Below, one piece after another: positions 25,581-35,471 of a stretch of DNA of 64,000 nt (positions are counted from its first letter, which is position 1; each line of letters begins with the position of its first letter). The position numbers and the translations under genes are program-made. The notes under the pieces are model-generated. The model made no database searches. It was given only the letters and a program-made list of their open reading frames with translations, and was not told where the DNA came from. Origin of the DNA: Devosia sp. (lineage in GTDB: Bacteria; Pseudomonadota; Alphaproteobacteria; Rhizobiales; Devosiaceae); contig NZ_JANQAH010000005.1 in the NCBI RefSeq assembly GCF_024707125.1, positions 243,090 through 307,089 on the forward strand, written 5' to 3'.

Positions 25581-26385
25581 TCAGAGGATGGATTTGAGGT
25601 ATTTCGTTGAGCTGGGGAAGTCGTCGAGGTGGTGCGGCTTGCAGGCGGCTTCCAGCACCAGCGTTCCGGCATAGTTGTCGTCCTTGAGGGCCTGGATCTG
25701 GCCCTTCACGTCGGTGACGCCTTCGCCATAGCGCTTCCAGATCATCTGACCGTTTTCGATCGCGCCATCCTTGAGATGGACGTTGCGGATATAGGGCTTG
25801 AGCTTCTCGTAGCCGGCCCGGAAGTGGGTCTGCTCGGCTTCGTAGAGATTGCCGGTGTCCCACACATAGCCAAACTCGGGGCGATTGACCGCCTGCAGTA
25901 CAGCGAGGCAGGCGTCGCTGGTATCGGCCCAGCTGCCCGGCAGGTTCTCGAGCTGGACGGTAAAACCATTGCCAGCGGCCTTGTCGACGGCCTTACCGAG
26001 GAGGTCGACAACCTTGTCGAATTCGCCGGCGTCCTTTGCCGAGCTACGGTTGGGCGCGAAAACAATCATGGTGTTGACGCCGACCGACGCGGCGAGGTCC
26101 ATGCTCATTGGGAGCAGGTGGTTGAGGTGAAGGGCCTGGAATTCGCTGTCGAGGCCGGCCTTGAAGAGGCCTGGCGAGGCGGCGGTGAAGGTCACGCCAT
26201 AGTCGGCGGCGAGCTTCTTAAGGCGCACCCGAGGAGTCTGCGTCGTAGGCGGGGAAGCGGCGGCTTTCGACGATGCGCAGTTCAAAATGCTTGATCCCGG
26301 CTTCGGCGGCGCGAGCAAAAATCTTTGGCAGGGATTCCTGGGAAGCGTCTGGAAAGACTTCGTTGGTGACGGCGGTGACGATCAT
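25581..26385 (-). pseudogene. Sugar phosphate isomerase/epimerase (AP endonuclease 2-type TIM barrel), frameshifted, copy 1
   Basis: The N-terminal piece (from ATG 26385, MIVTAVTNEVFPDASQESL, HFELRIVESRRFPAYDADS) and the remainder (RLKKLAADYGVTFTAASPGLF to YLKSIL) are in different frames that join near 26225. Removing one C gives DSWVRLKKL, which matches the paralogue next to it. A sequencing error is therefore likely and the gene is probably functional. The barrel has metal-site segments such as VQLENLPGSWADTSD, YVWDTGNLYEAE and NVHLKDG. It is last in the sugar ABC operon, so it probably acts on the imported sugar or its keto form. Confidence 0.78.
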
Positions 26386-26480
26386 GTCAGGTCCTTGGGG
26401 AGTTTTGGGCAAAGGGGAGCCTGCGGCGCGAGCCGGGGCTCGCGACCGTCTTCAGGCGCATTTGGATTGGAGCTAGCGGC

Positions 26481-27285
26481 TCAGAGCAGCGAACGCAGAT
26501 AGGTCAGCGAATTGGGAAAATCCTCGTCCATCTGCGGCTCGCATTTGGCTTCGACCGTCAGCGTGCCTTTGTAACCGTCGGCCTTGAGGGTTTCGATCTG
26601 ACCCTTGATGTCGGTGAGGCCCTTGCCGAACTGCTGCCAGATCATGCGGCCATTTTCGACGCGACCGTCCTTGAGGTGGACATTGCGGATATATGGCTTG
26701 AGCTTTTCGTAGCCGGGGCGGAAGTCGCCGGGCTCGGCCTCGTAGAGATTGCCCACGTCCCAGATATAGCCAAAGGCCGGGTGGTCGACTGCCTTGAGGA
26801 GGGCAAGGCAGTTGTCGGCAGTATCGGCCCAGGTGTGGGGCAGGTTTTCGAGCTGCAGGGTAAAGCCGCGGGCGGCGGCGTCCTCGGCAGTCCTACGCAG
26901 GAGATCGACGACGCGGCCAAAGGCGTCGGCACCGTCGCGCTTGTCGCGCAGCACGCCGAAGGTGACGAGCGTCTTCACATTGATCCGCTCGGCCATGTCC
27001 ATGCTCATGGCGGCCAGGTGATTGCGATGGGGGGAGCATCAGGTCGCTATGGAGCGTGGTCTTGAAGAGGCCCGGCGACACAGACGTGTAGGTGATGCCG
27101 AATTCCTTCGAATAGTGCAGCAGGCGGTCCCAGGCCTCGGATTCAACGATGGGGAAACGCTTGGCCTCGACCATGCGGATTTCAAAGGTGCTGACGCCCT
27201 GATCGGCGGCGGTGCGGAAGATGCGCGGGAAGGCGTCGTGCGAGCGATCGGGCAGCACTTCATCGGTGACGGTGGACAAAATCAT
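26481..27285 (-). pseudogene. Sugar phosphate isomerase/epimerase TIM barrel, frameshifted, copy 2
   Basis: A paralogue of the next gene in the operon, with closely similar blocks (LQLENLPHTWADTAD, YIWDVGNLYEAEPGD, NVHLKDGRVENGRMIW). The start is the ATG at 27285. The frame breaks near 27030 within a run of six C. One C fewer gives LPHRNHLAAMSMDMAE and joins smoothly to the C-terminal part, which ends at 26481. As with copy 1 this looks like a homopolymer error. Tandem copies next to CUT1 transporter genes suggest two steps, or two related substrates, in the same sugar pathway. Confidence 0.78.
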
Positions 27286-27338
27286 TGATGTCACAATCCT
27301 CGTGGGTTTGCGGCGGGGCAGAGTGAAGGGGAGGGGCG

Positions 27339-28253
27339 CTATCCCTTGATAGCGCCCGAGGTGATGCCGCGGACCAGAGAGTTCTGCAGCAGGAGATAGA
27401 CAATCAGGCTCGGGACGAGCGCGAGGAAGGCGCCGGCGAGGAGCACACCGGTGCCGACCTGGACGTCGGCGCGGAGGCTCGCGAGGGCCACGGTGATCAT
27501 GTAGTCCGAGGTGCGGTTCGCGGCGATAATGGGCAGCAGATACTGGTCCCAGATGCCAATGAAGCCGAAGATGGCGACGACGCCGAGCGCCGGTTTGCAC
27601 ATAGGCAGGATGATCTCGATGAGGATGCGCATTTCGCTGGCCCCGTCGATGGTGGCGGCCTCGACGATCTCGTCGGGAATATCGCGCATGAAGGCCGCCA
27701 TGACCAAGATGGAGAAGGCCGAAGCAGCGACCGGCAGGATGACGGCAAAGATCGTGCCGCGCAGATTGATGCCGGTCAGCGGCAGGTCGCCTAGAACAAC
27801 GGCCAGTGGTACGGCCACCACCTCTTCGGGCAGCATCATGGTGGCAAGGAAAATGCCGAGCACGATGGCCTGGCCGCGGAATTTACGGCGGGCGAGAGCA
27901 TAGCCGGCGGTGACGGCAACGATGATCTGCAGCAGGAGACCGATACCGGCGATCATCAGGGAATTCCAGAAAAAGCCCCAGATCCCGCGCTGGGAGGCAA
28001 CCGCGAAGTTTTCGAGGCTGGGATTGCGCGGGATCAGGGTCAGGCGGGTCGGATCGGGATTGAGGTCAAAGGCACCGGCGATGATCGTGAAAATCGGTCC
28101 GGCGAAGACGAAGAGGATGATGGCGCAGATGGCGGCGCGCAGCAGCGCGGTCGTCTTCTTGCCCGGCTGCCAGCCTAGGGCAGTGTCGAAACTGCTGGAA
28201 TCGACCTGGGCGCGTTTCTGGCGTGGTTTTGCGGAAGCGGTGCTCATGGTCAT
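27339..28253 (-). CDS. Sugar ABC transporter permease (CUT1, MalG-like)
   Basis: A 304-residue inner-membrane permease with six predicted helices after a hydrophilic N-terminus. It carries the EAA loop (EAATIDGASEMRILIEIILP) that docks to the ATPase. It pairs with the MalF-like permease directly upstream, with which it overlaps (ATGA). With the binding protein and the UgpC/MalK-type ATPase it completes a carbohydrate importer. The substrate is unknown. The downstream isomerases point to a monosaccharide or sugar alcohol. Confidence 0.9.
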   Translation of the reverse strand: MTMSTASAKPRQKRAQVDSSSFDTALGWQPGKKTTALLRAAICAIILFVFAGPIFTIIAGAFDLNPDPTRLTLIPRNPSLENFAVASQRGIWGFFWNSLMIAGIGLLLQIIVAVTAGYALARRKFRGQAIVLGIFLATMMLPEEVVAVPLAVVLGDLPLTGINLRGTIFAVILPVAASAFSILVMAAFMRDIPDEIVEAATIDGASEMRILIEIILPMCKPALGVVAIFGFIGIWDQYLLPIIAANRTSDYMITVALASLRADVQVGTGVLLAGAFLALVPSLIVYLLLQNSLVRGITSGAIKG

Positions 28254-29206
28254 TTCTCCGCGCGCTTGCGGGTGATCAGCAGGGCGAGCGCGGTCAGGGC
28301 AACGCTGGCGATCAGGAGGAGGATGGAAGCCGCAGAGGCGATGCCCATCTGGTTGCGCTCGAAGCCGAGCGAATAGATGCGGGTCATCCAGACGTCGGTT
28401 GCGCCGGCCGGGCCGCCGCCGGTGAGCACCCAGACGTCAGTGAAGACGCGGAGGCTGCGGACGGCTGCGAGCACCAGAACGATGGTCATGGCCGGCCGCA
28501 GGGCGGGCAGGGTGACGTACCAGAGGCGGTGGCGCAGTTTGGCGCCGTCGATGGCCGAGGCTTCGTAGAGCGAGCGATCGACGCCGGCGAGCCCGGCAAG
28601 GAAGATCACCATATTGTAAGGCGCGCCCTGCCAGATGCCGACGGCCATCACGGAATAGAGGGCTACTGCCGGGTCCTCGAGCCAGCGGACGGGGTCGAGG
28701 CCGACGGTGCCGAGGACGGAATTGAGGAAGCCGTTGGGGGCGGGGAAATAGATGATGCGCCAGACTTCGCCGATGACGGCGGTCGCGGTGACGACCGGCA
28801 GGAAGGCAGCGGTGCGCACGAACCAGAGCGTCTTGCTGGCGCCTTCGAGAAGCAGGGCCAGCACCAGGCCACCGATGACGGCCCCGATGGACTGGCCGAA
28901 CCCCAGGATCAGGGTATGGACTATGGCGTCGTGGAAACGGGAATCGTTGAGGACCGCGGTGTAGTTCGACCAGCCGACCCATTCATTACCGAGGAAGGGG
29001 CGGACCTTCTGGAAGCTCATCTGGATGCCCGCAAACATCGGGATGAACTTGAAGTAGAGAAACAGCAACAGCGCCGGCAGCAGGAAGAGCCAGACCGTCC
29101 ACCAGCGGGACTGCGGTCTGGCCCGCCGGCGAAGGGTGCCGGCAGGCGGGCGAGACGCCGCGTTATCAATCAAAGGCGTCATTGCCTCGCCTGCCTGCTC
29201 GGTCAT
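28250..29206 (-). CDS. Sugar ABC transporter permease (CUT1, MalF-like)
   Basis: A 318-residue permease with a basic N-terminus, then helices starting WTVWLFLLPALLLFLYF. The EAA loop is YEASAIDGAKLRHRLWYVTLP. It overlaps both neighbours by 4 bp (binding protein upstream, MalG-like permease downstream), so the three are translated as a coupled unit. Confidence 0.9.
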   Translation of the reverse strand: MTEQAGEAMTPLIDNAASRPPAGTLRRRARPQSRWWTVWLFLLPALLLFLYFKFIPMFAGIQMSFQKVRPFLGNEWVGWSNYTAVLNDSRFHDAIVHTLILGFGQSIGAVIGGLVLALLLEGASKTLWFVRTAAFLPVVTATAVIGEVWRIIYFPAPNGFLNSVLGTVGLDPVRWLEDPAVALYSVMAVGIWQGAPYNMVIFLAGLAGVDRSLYEASAIDGAKLRHRLWYVTLPALRPAMTIVLVLAAVRSLRVFTDVWVLTGGGPAGATDVWMTRIYSLGFERNQMGIASAASILLLIASVALTALALLITRKRAEK

Positions 29207-30510
29207 TGCAGTGCGTTCTGCATGCTGAGTTCGTCGGAGATGCGTCCGGCGAGACCATCGAGGTTACCCTGGATGTCGCTGGTGCACTGCGAGAACATGG
29301 ACTGGAACGTCTCGGCGATGTCGAGGCGCGCCGTGGTGAAGTCCACGTCCGACGGCATCAATTTGGAGTCTTCCAGTTGCTCGGCAACCACGGCCCAGCG
29401 CTCGTCGCCGTAGATTTCGGCGGCGTTGAGGGTGGTGTTGACGGGTAGGCGCACGACGGGCTGGCCGGGAGCGGTCATGCCGAGGGCCTGCGCCTCCGGG
29501 CTGATCAGGAATTCGGCCAGTGCCTTCTGATTGTCGGGCTGGGTAGAGGTGGCGCCAAAATAGATGCTGGTGCGTTCGGTGAGGGTCGTCTTGCCGCCCG
29601 GACCTGCCGGGGCAATGACGATCTCATATTTGTCCTTGCCCGGCGCCTTGTCGAAATTGGCGAAGGCATAGGGCCCCGTCTGGTAGATGCCGGCATGGTT
29701 CTCGGCGAAGAACGGGGTGGCGCTGGCATTGGTCAGCGCGCCTGGCTGCACAAGGCTCGGCGTGCCGCAGAAAAGGCTCTGAATCCACTCGACGGCAGCA
29801 ACGCTTTCCGGGCTGTTCACGGTGACCGTGTATTTGCCCTCGCCGCCGGTGACGAAGGAGCCGCCGCGCTGCATCATGTAGGAGGAGAGCCACCAGGTGA
29901 AGAAACCGCGATCAGTGGTGCCCGGAACGGCCATGCCATACGTGTCCGCATCGGTGCCGTTGCCGTCGGGGTCCTGTGTGGCGAAGGCGGTGGCGAGCGC
30001 CACGAGTTCGTCATGCGTCGTCGGCACTTCGAAGCCGAGCTTTTCGCGCCAGTCGGAGCGGATGAAGGTGACCTGGGCGTGCTGGCTGAAGGGAACGCCA
30101 TAGTAGGCGCCGTCGGCCATGCGCACCGAATCCCAGGACGCTTCGCTGAGCTGGTCATGACCGGCGAAATCCTCGGGAACGACCGGCAGGATCATGCCGG
30201 CATTGGCATAGGCCGCCATGCTGGCCTGATCGTAGATCAGCACGTCCGGAAGGTCCTTGGCGGCAGCGCGCGCCTGGAGCTGGGTTTCGAATTCGACGGT
30301 CGCCAGATATTCGACCGGAATGCCGGTCTTTTCGGTGAAGGCGGCAAAGACGGCCTTGTAGGTTTCAGCAGCCTGCGGGCCGCTGCGGGACCAGACTTCG
30401 AGCGCGTCCTGAGCGATGGCGGTGGAGCTGCACAGGGCCGCCGCCAGAAAGGCGACACCCCGGAATGCGCTACCGGCCTTGTTTGGGTTCTTGAACAAGT
30501 GTTTCTCCAT
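29203..30510 (-). CDS. Sugar ABC transporter substrate-binding protein (CUT1)
   Basis: A 435-residue periplasmic binding protein with a signal peptide ending SSTAIA before QDALEVWSRSG. The family-1 binding-protein fold is shown by FTEKTGIPVEYLATVEFETQ, DVLIYDQASMAAYANAG and GVPFSQHAQVTF. The start is the ATG at 30510. It is the first gene of the SBP-permease-permease-isomerase-isomerase unit. The ATPase gene lies upstream, separated by a 200-bp gap that contains a palindrome. Confidence 0.9.
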   Translation of the reverse strand: MEKHLFKNPNKAGSAFRGVAFLAAALCSSTAIAQDALEVWSRSGPQAAETYKAVFAAFTEKTGIPVEYLATVEFETQLQARAAAKDLPDVLIYDQASMAAYANAGMILPVVPEDFAGHDQLSEASWDSVRMADGAYYGVPFSQHAQVTFIRSDWREKLGFEVPTTHDELVALATAFATQDPDGNGTDADTYGMAVPGTTDRGFFTWWLSSYMMQRGGSFVTGGEGKYTVTVNSPESVAAVEWIQSLFCGTPSLVQPGALTNASATPFFAENHAGIYQTGPYAFANFDKAPGKDKYEIVIAPAGPGGKTTLTERTSIYFGATSTQPDNQKALAEFLISPEAQALGMTAPGQPVVRLPVNTTLNAAEIYGDERWAVVAEQLEDSKLMPSDVDFTTARLDIAETFQSMFSQCTSDIQGNLDGLAGRISDELSMQNALQ

Positions 30511-30613
30511 TGTCGCGTACGCGCTGCCGATTTCGGCTCGCTGCGTATTCCCTCGCAAGCCCAAGATTGGCACCGGCATCACTGCCCCACAAAGACTATG
30601 TCAGTCTGTAGTA

Positions 30614-30628
30614 ATAACGGCGCGTTAT
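30614..30628. promoter_or_regulatory. Candidate operator upstream of the sugar ABC operon
   Basis: ATAACGGCGCGTTAT is a perfect 6-bp inverted repeat with a 3-bp centre, about 104 bp upstream of the binding-protein start. The form suits a GntR- or LacI-type repressor; no such regulator gene lies in the adjacent operon. Confidence 0.4.
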
Positions 30629-30660
30629 GGATCGGCGGGGTTTCCAGACCAAACGGATAT

Positions 30661-30680
30661 GGGCGGCACAGTGGCCGCCC
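30661..30680 (-). terminator. GC-rich hairpin downstream of the ABC ATPase gene
   Basis: GGGCGGC / GCCGCCC form a 7-bp stem with a 6-nt loop about 30 bp past the ATPase stop codon. There is no U-run, so termination would be weak, or this is an attenuating hairpin between the ATPase and the binding-protein gene. Confidence 0.35.
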
Positions 30681-30710
30681 CTTGGTCCGAGACCCGCTGC
30701 AAACGGGGCC

Positions 30711-31790
<1,080 letters not shown>

Positions 31791-31821
31791 TGCATATCCC
31801 TCCTGCTGAATTGACGTCGTA

Positions 31822-32586
31822 CTAGAGACGGGTGGACGGGAACTCGGTCCTCGTGCCCGTGCGCAAGCCGCCGGGAACTTGCAGCGTCGGCATGATCTCG
31901 ATCATCCCCACGTTGACATAGTGCGGCGCGGCAATGGCGAAGGCTACAGCGTCAGCAATGTCCTCGGTCTTGGGGCATTCATAGTCGGCATAGAAGCGCT
32001 CGTGGGCTTCTTCGGGCGAGATCTTTTGGACCTTGGCGAAAATATCAGTCTCGACGCGACCGGGGCAGATTTCGGTAACGCGCACATCCTTGCCATAGGC
32101 ATCGACGCGCAGCTGGCGCGAGACGGTGTGCATGGCGGCCTTGGTGGCATGATAGACGGTGTGGCCGCCAAATTCATAGTGGCCGGCAATGGAAGTGATG
32201 TTGACGATATGACCGCGATTGCGCTCGACCATGCCCGGCAGGGTGAGGCGGGCAAGTTGCAGTGCAGCGCGCAGGTTGACGTCGATCTGCTCGTCGATGT
32301 CGAAGGCATCAGAACTGAGGATATTGCCCGCGCGCGAGACACCCGCATTGTTGATCAGCACGTCGATTTCAAGGCCGCTGACCAGTTCGGTCAGGGCAGC
32401 GGTATCGCTGACATCAACGACATGGGTGATGGCGCCGGTGGCATCGGCCAGTTTCTTGAGACCCTCGGCATTGCGGCCGACACCGTGGACCGTGAGGCCC
32501 TCCTTGGCGAGGCGCTCGGCGATCGTGTAACCCATGCCCCCAGATGCGCCGGTTACCAATGCGGTCTTGTAGTCTGAAAATGGCAT
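31822..32586 (-). CDS. Short-chain dehydrogenase/reductase
   Basis: A 254-residue classical SDR. The NAD(P) loop is TGASGGMGY, followed by NNAG in LINNAGVSRAG, catalytic Ser in NITSIAGHYE, and YxxxK in YHATKAAM. Closest in style to the YdfG / serine 3-dehydrogenase group (ICPGRVETDIF). It lies between the pxp block (89-bp gap) and the sugar ATPase (31-bp gap). It probably oxidises or reduces a substrate brought in by this transporter, but the substrate is unknown. Confidence 0.87.
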   Translation of the reverse strand: MPFSDYKTALVTGASGGMGYTIAERLAKEGLTVHGVGRNAEGLKKLADATGAITHVVDVSDTAALTELVSGLEIDVLINNAGVSRAGNILSSDAFDIDEQIDVNLRAALQLARLTLPGMVERNRGHIVNITSIAGHYEFGGHTVYHATKAAMHTVSRQLRVDAYGKDVRVTEICPGRVETDIFAKVQKISPEEAHERFYADYECPKTEDIADAVAFAIAAPHYVNVGMIEIMPTLQVPGGLRTGTRTEFPSTRL

Positions 32587-32675
32587 TCTGGGGTCCTTTC
32601 GAAATATGACGGGACGGTAACCGTGGGCAGCCTCGGAGCGCCAAGACGGTCTGTGTCTGATGAGATAAGAGTTCG

Positions 32676-33449
32676 CTATGAATGAGCGAGCAGATGCGAG
32701 AGGGGCGTTATGACCCCACCGGCCTTGGTGATGGCCGAGCGGATGCCGCGGGCCATATCGAGAGCGCCGGGCGTATCGGAATGGACTAGGATGGACTGGA
32801 CCTCGATACGCAGGATTTCGCCGGTGATGGTGACAAGCGTGCCATCATCGAGAAGACGCATTATGCGCGAGGTGGAAGTGTTTTCGTCCTTGATGACAGA
32901 GCCGGGCATGGAGCGCGGGGCCAACTGACCATTTGGCAGATAGGCGCGATCGGCGAGGAAGAGATTGATCGTCTGCCTGCCGGCGGCGCGGGCGGCGGCC
33001 TCGAGCTCGGAGCCCGAGAGGACGAGATAGGCGATATTGGGATCGAAGGCGCTGGTGGCGCGGACCAAGGCCTCGGCCACGGCGCGGTCGGCGCTGGCGA
33101 GATTGCCCAGGGCGCCATGCGGATTGATGTGGCTGATCTTTCGGCCATATGGTCGCGCGAGGCCTTCGAGCGCGCCGAGCTGATAGATGACGTGTTTTTC
33201 AAGCTCGGGCAGGTCCATCGCCATGTGACGGCGGCCAAAGCCCATACGGTCGGGATAGCCGACATGGGCGCCGATATCGACGCCGGCGGCTTTGGCGAGG
33301 CCAATGGTGCGATCCATGATCACCGGGTCGCCGGCATGATAGCCGCAGGCGAGGTTGGCGGATGTGATGATGTCCATGATCCCGGCATCATCGGCGATGG
33401 TATAGGGACCAAAGCCTTCGCCCAGATCGGAATTGAGATCGATCTTCAT
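32676..33449 (-). CDS. pxpA: 5-oxoprolinase subunit PxpA (LamB/YcsF family)
   Basis: A 257-residue YcsF-family protein. The N-terminus MKIDLNSDLGEGFGPYTIAD contains the family signature (DLNxDxGE), and other landmarks are ANLACGYHAGDP, IGAHVGYPDRMGFGRR and HINPHGALGN. With PxpB and PxpC it forms the ATP-dependent bacterial 5-oxoprolinase that opens pyroglutamate to glutamate. It overlaps the upstream BCCP-like gene by an ATGA. The accompanying biotin carboxylase genes are a frequent but unexplained association. Confidence 0.92.
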   Translation of the reverse strand: MKIDLNSDLGEGFGPYTIADDAGIMDIITSANLACGYHAGDPVIMDRTIGLAKAAGVDIGAHVGYPDRMGFGRRHMAMDLPELEKHVIYQLGALEGLARPYGRKISHINPHGALGNLASADRAVAEALVRATSAFDPNIAYLVLSGSELEAAARAAGRQTINLFLADRAYLPNGQLAPRSMPGSVIKDENTSTSRIMRLLDDGTLVTITGEILRIEVQSILVHSDTPGALDMARGIRSAITKAGGVITPLSHLLAHS

Positions 33450-33829
33450 CAGGCGCTCTCCTCCAGGGTGAAGACGTGGCTGCCAAAGCCGATGAGGTCG
33501 CCGTCGCTGGCGAGCACTTCCGAAAGCGTGCCGGTTGCAGGCGCCACGATGGCGGTCAGGGTGCCACTGGCTTCGAGATAGCCGAGGGCCGTGCCCTTCA
33601 GGACATGGTCGCCAGGCTTGAATGCCGTGTTCGGACGTCGGGGGTGGCTGGCGCGGAAGGTGCCGAGGCTCTGGCTGCGGACGGGAACGGGCTTGCTTGA
33701 AGCCACAGCTGGCACAGCGCTGCCCAGGCGCATGATGATGCTGGTATCGCCTTGCTGCACTTCGAGCCCGCTGAGCCCTGCTGCCTGCATGCGCTTGAGG
33801 AGGTCGTCGAGAAGATCAACTGTGATCAT
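33449..33829 (-). CDS. Biotin-carboxyl-carrier-like protein lacking the biotinyl lysine
   Basis: A 126-residue protein with a helical N-terminal segment and a C-terminal biotinyl/lipoyl-like fold (FKPGDHVLKGTALGYLEASGTLTAIVAPATGTLSEVL, split here by position: residues about 70-107). In a true BCCP the hairpin reads EAMK; here it is EASG, so the lysine that carries biotin is missing. The start is the ATG at 33829, overlapping the PxpC stop (ATGA); a GTG at 33838 is the alternative. Flanked by pxpC and pxpA, it is conserved enough to be a real gene, perhaps a structural partner of the Pxp complex. Confidence 0.78.
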   Translation of the reverse strand: MITVDLLDDLLKRMQAAGLSGLEVQQGDTSIIMRLGSAVPAVASSKPVPVRSQSLGTFRASHPRRPNTAFKPGDHVLKGTALGYLEASGTLTAIVAPATGTLSEVLASDGDLIGFGSHVFTLEESA

Positions 33830-34791
33830 GACTGCCACCCCGAAGCGGCGCGGCGCTGGCGTCCGGCGGCGGCGCGGATATCGGCGATATAGGCATCAAG
33901 CTCGGCCTGAGCGGCGAGAGCTGCCGGATAGTCGACCTCGACGAAACGGATAGCTGTGCCGGGCTTGGCCTGGGCAAGGCGCCAGTGATCGGGCTCTATG
34001 ACCGTACCGAATTTTGGATAGCCGCCCATGGTGGCGGCATCGGCCAATTGAATGATCGGCTGGCCACCCATGGGGACCTGAATGGTGCCGGGCACAACGC
34101 CGTGCGAGCGCAGTTCGCTCGCGTCTTTCATGGTCAGGTTCGGGCCCGAAAGCCGATAACCATTGCGATTGCTCTGCGGGGTTACCTGCCAGTCGGTAGT
34201 CCAGAAACTGCGCTGGGATTCTGCGGTGAACCGATCATATTCGGCGGCCGGCAGGACGCGGGCGGTGACCGGGCCGGTCTCCTGCCTGAACGGCGTGGCG
34301 CCAAGCCCGCCGGGCGGTAGCCCGACGGAGGTGCCGAGGGCTTTCAGGCGATCGCCCTTTTTCAGCATGCGCCCTTCGTGGCCACCAAAGGTTTCGCGTA
34401 ATTGCGTGCTGCGTGAGCCCAACACTTCGGGGACATCGAAACCGCCAACAACGCAGATATAGGCGCGGCAGCCTTCTCGGATGGCTGAAAGCGTCAGGGT
34501 CTGACCGGCTTTTACCGACAGCGCCCAATCGGGCGGTAGCGGCACGTCGTCGAACAGCGCTTCGCAATCAGCGCCCGTGATGGCGATGTCGAGGTCTTCG
34601 TCGAAGCGTAGCTTGAAGGGCAGGAGGGGGATTTCGATTGCAGCGGCATTGGTGTCATTGCCAAGCAACGCATTGCCGATGGCGAGGGCCAGGCCATCCA
34701 TGGCGCCGGAGCGGCCGACGCCATCGTGATAGTGATCGAAGCGGCCAAGATCCTGAATGGTGGCCAGCGGCGTACTGCTGAGGATTTCCAT
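33826..34791 (-). CDS. pxpC: 5-oxoprolinase subunit PxpC (KipA / biotin-dependent carboxyltransferase family)
   Basis: A 321-residue protein of the KipA/allophanate hydrolase subunit 2 family. The N-terminus LSSTPLATIQDLGRFDHYHDGV is diagnostic (QDxGR), followed by DGLALAIGNALLGND, AYICVVGGFDVPEVLGSRST and MGGQPIIQLADAATMGGYPK. It forms the amidohydrolase pair with PxpB. The start is the ATG at 34791, directly overlapping the PxpB end; the open frame to 35112 is antisense-style Arg-rich and not coding. Confidence 0.9.
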   Translation of the reverse strand: MEILSSTPLATIQDLGRFDHYHDGVGRSGAMDGLALAIGNALLGNDTNAAAIEIPLLPFKLRFDEDLDIAITGADCEALFDDVPLPPDWALSVKAGQTLTLSAIREGCRAYICVVGGFDVPEVLGSRSTQLRETFGGHEGRMLKKGDRLKALGTSVGLPPGGLGATPFRQETGPVTARVLPAAEYDRFTAESQRSFWTTDWQVTPQSNRNGYRLSGPNLTMKDASELRSHGVVPGTIQVPMGGQPIIQLADAATMGGYPKFGTVIEPDHWRLAQAKPGTAIRFVEVDYPAALAAQAELDAYIADIRAAAGRQRRAASGWQS

Positions 34792-35471
34792 CACATCAAC
34801 ACCTTTTCGGGATGAAAACGAATGGTATCGCCCGGCGCCAGTAGCGAAGGCGGGTCGCGCTGCGGGTCGAAAAAGGCCGCCTTCGCCGAGCCGATCGTGT
34901 GCCAGCCGCTGGGGCCGGCCGAGGCGGAAACGCCCGTCTGGTGACCGGCAATCGAGAGCGAGCCGCCGGGGATCGAGAGCAGCGGCACCGAGCGGCGCGG
35001 CAGGAAGAGGCGCTGGTCGAGCCCGCCAAGATAGCAATAGCCGGCATGACTGCCCACGGCATAAACCGGGTAGGTGGGCGCTGAGTGGATGGCGACGACA
35101 TCGTCTACGCAAAGGCCGGTCATCTCGGAAACTTCCTGGAGATGCGGGCCGCCTTCACCGCCATAGATGATGGGAATGTCGATGTTGCGTCCATCGACGT
35201 CCTTGCTGACGCCCCTGTTCCAAAGCTCGACGAGCTTGCCGCCGAAATCCTGCGGATCGGCCAGTGGCCTATGGAACAGCACTGACAGATTGGTCATGCC
35301 GGGCACGGCTTCGCGCACATTGGGCCAGGTGGCGGCGATGTCGGCCATGGCCCAAATGCGGCGCTGATGGTCGAGATCGAAGGCGCCGGGGGCCTCGAAA
35401 ATGATGGCCGTCATGCCCAGAAGGCTGAAGCGCGGCAGGTCGGTGATGGCCGGAACGGAGTGCATGTTCAT
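34791..35471 (-). CDS. pxpB: 5-oxoprolinase subunit PxpB (KipI family)
   Basis: A 226-residue KipI/allophanate hydrolase subunit 1 family protein. Signatures are [44 protein letters not shown] and [15 protein letters not shown]. The partner PxpC follows immediately. Its ATG overlaps the stop of the biotin carboxylase gene (ATGA), which ties the carboxylase and oxoprolinase genes into one transcript. Confidence 0.9.
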   Translation of the reverse strand: MNMHSVPAITDLPRFSLLGMTAIIFEAPGAFDLDHQRRIWAMADIAATWPNVREAVPGMTNLSVLFHRPLADPQDFGGKLVELWNRGVSKDVDGRNIDIPIIYGGEGGPHLQEVSEMTGLCVDDVVAIHSAPTYPVYAVGSHAGYCYLGGLDQRLFLPRRSVPLLSIPGGSLSIAGHQTGVSASAGPSGWHTIGSAKAAFFDPQRDPPSLLAPGDTIRFHPEKVLM

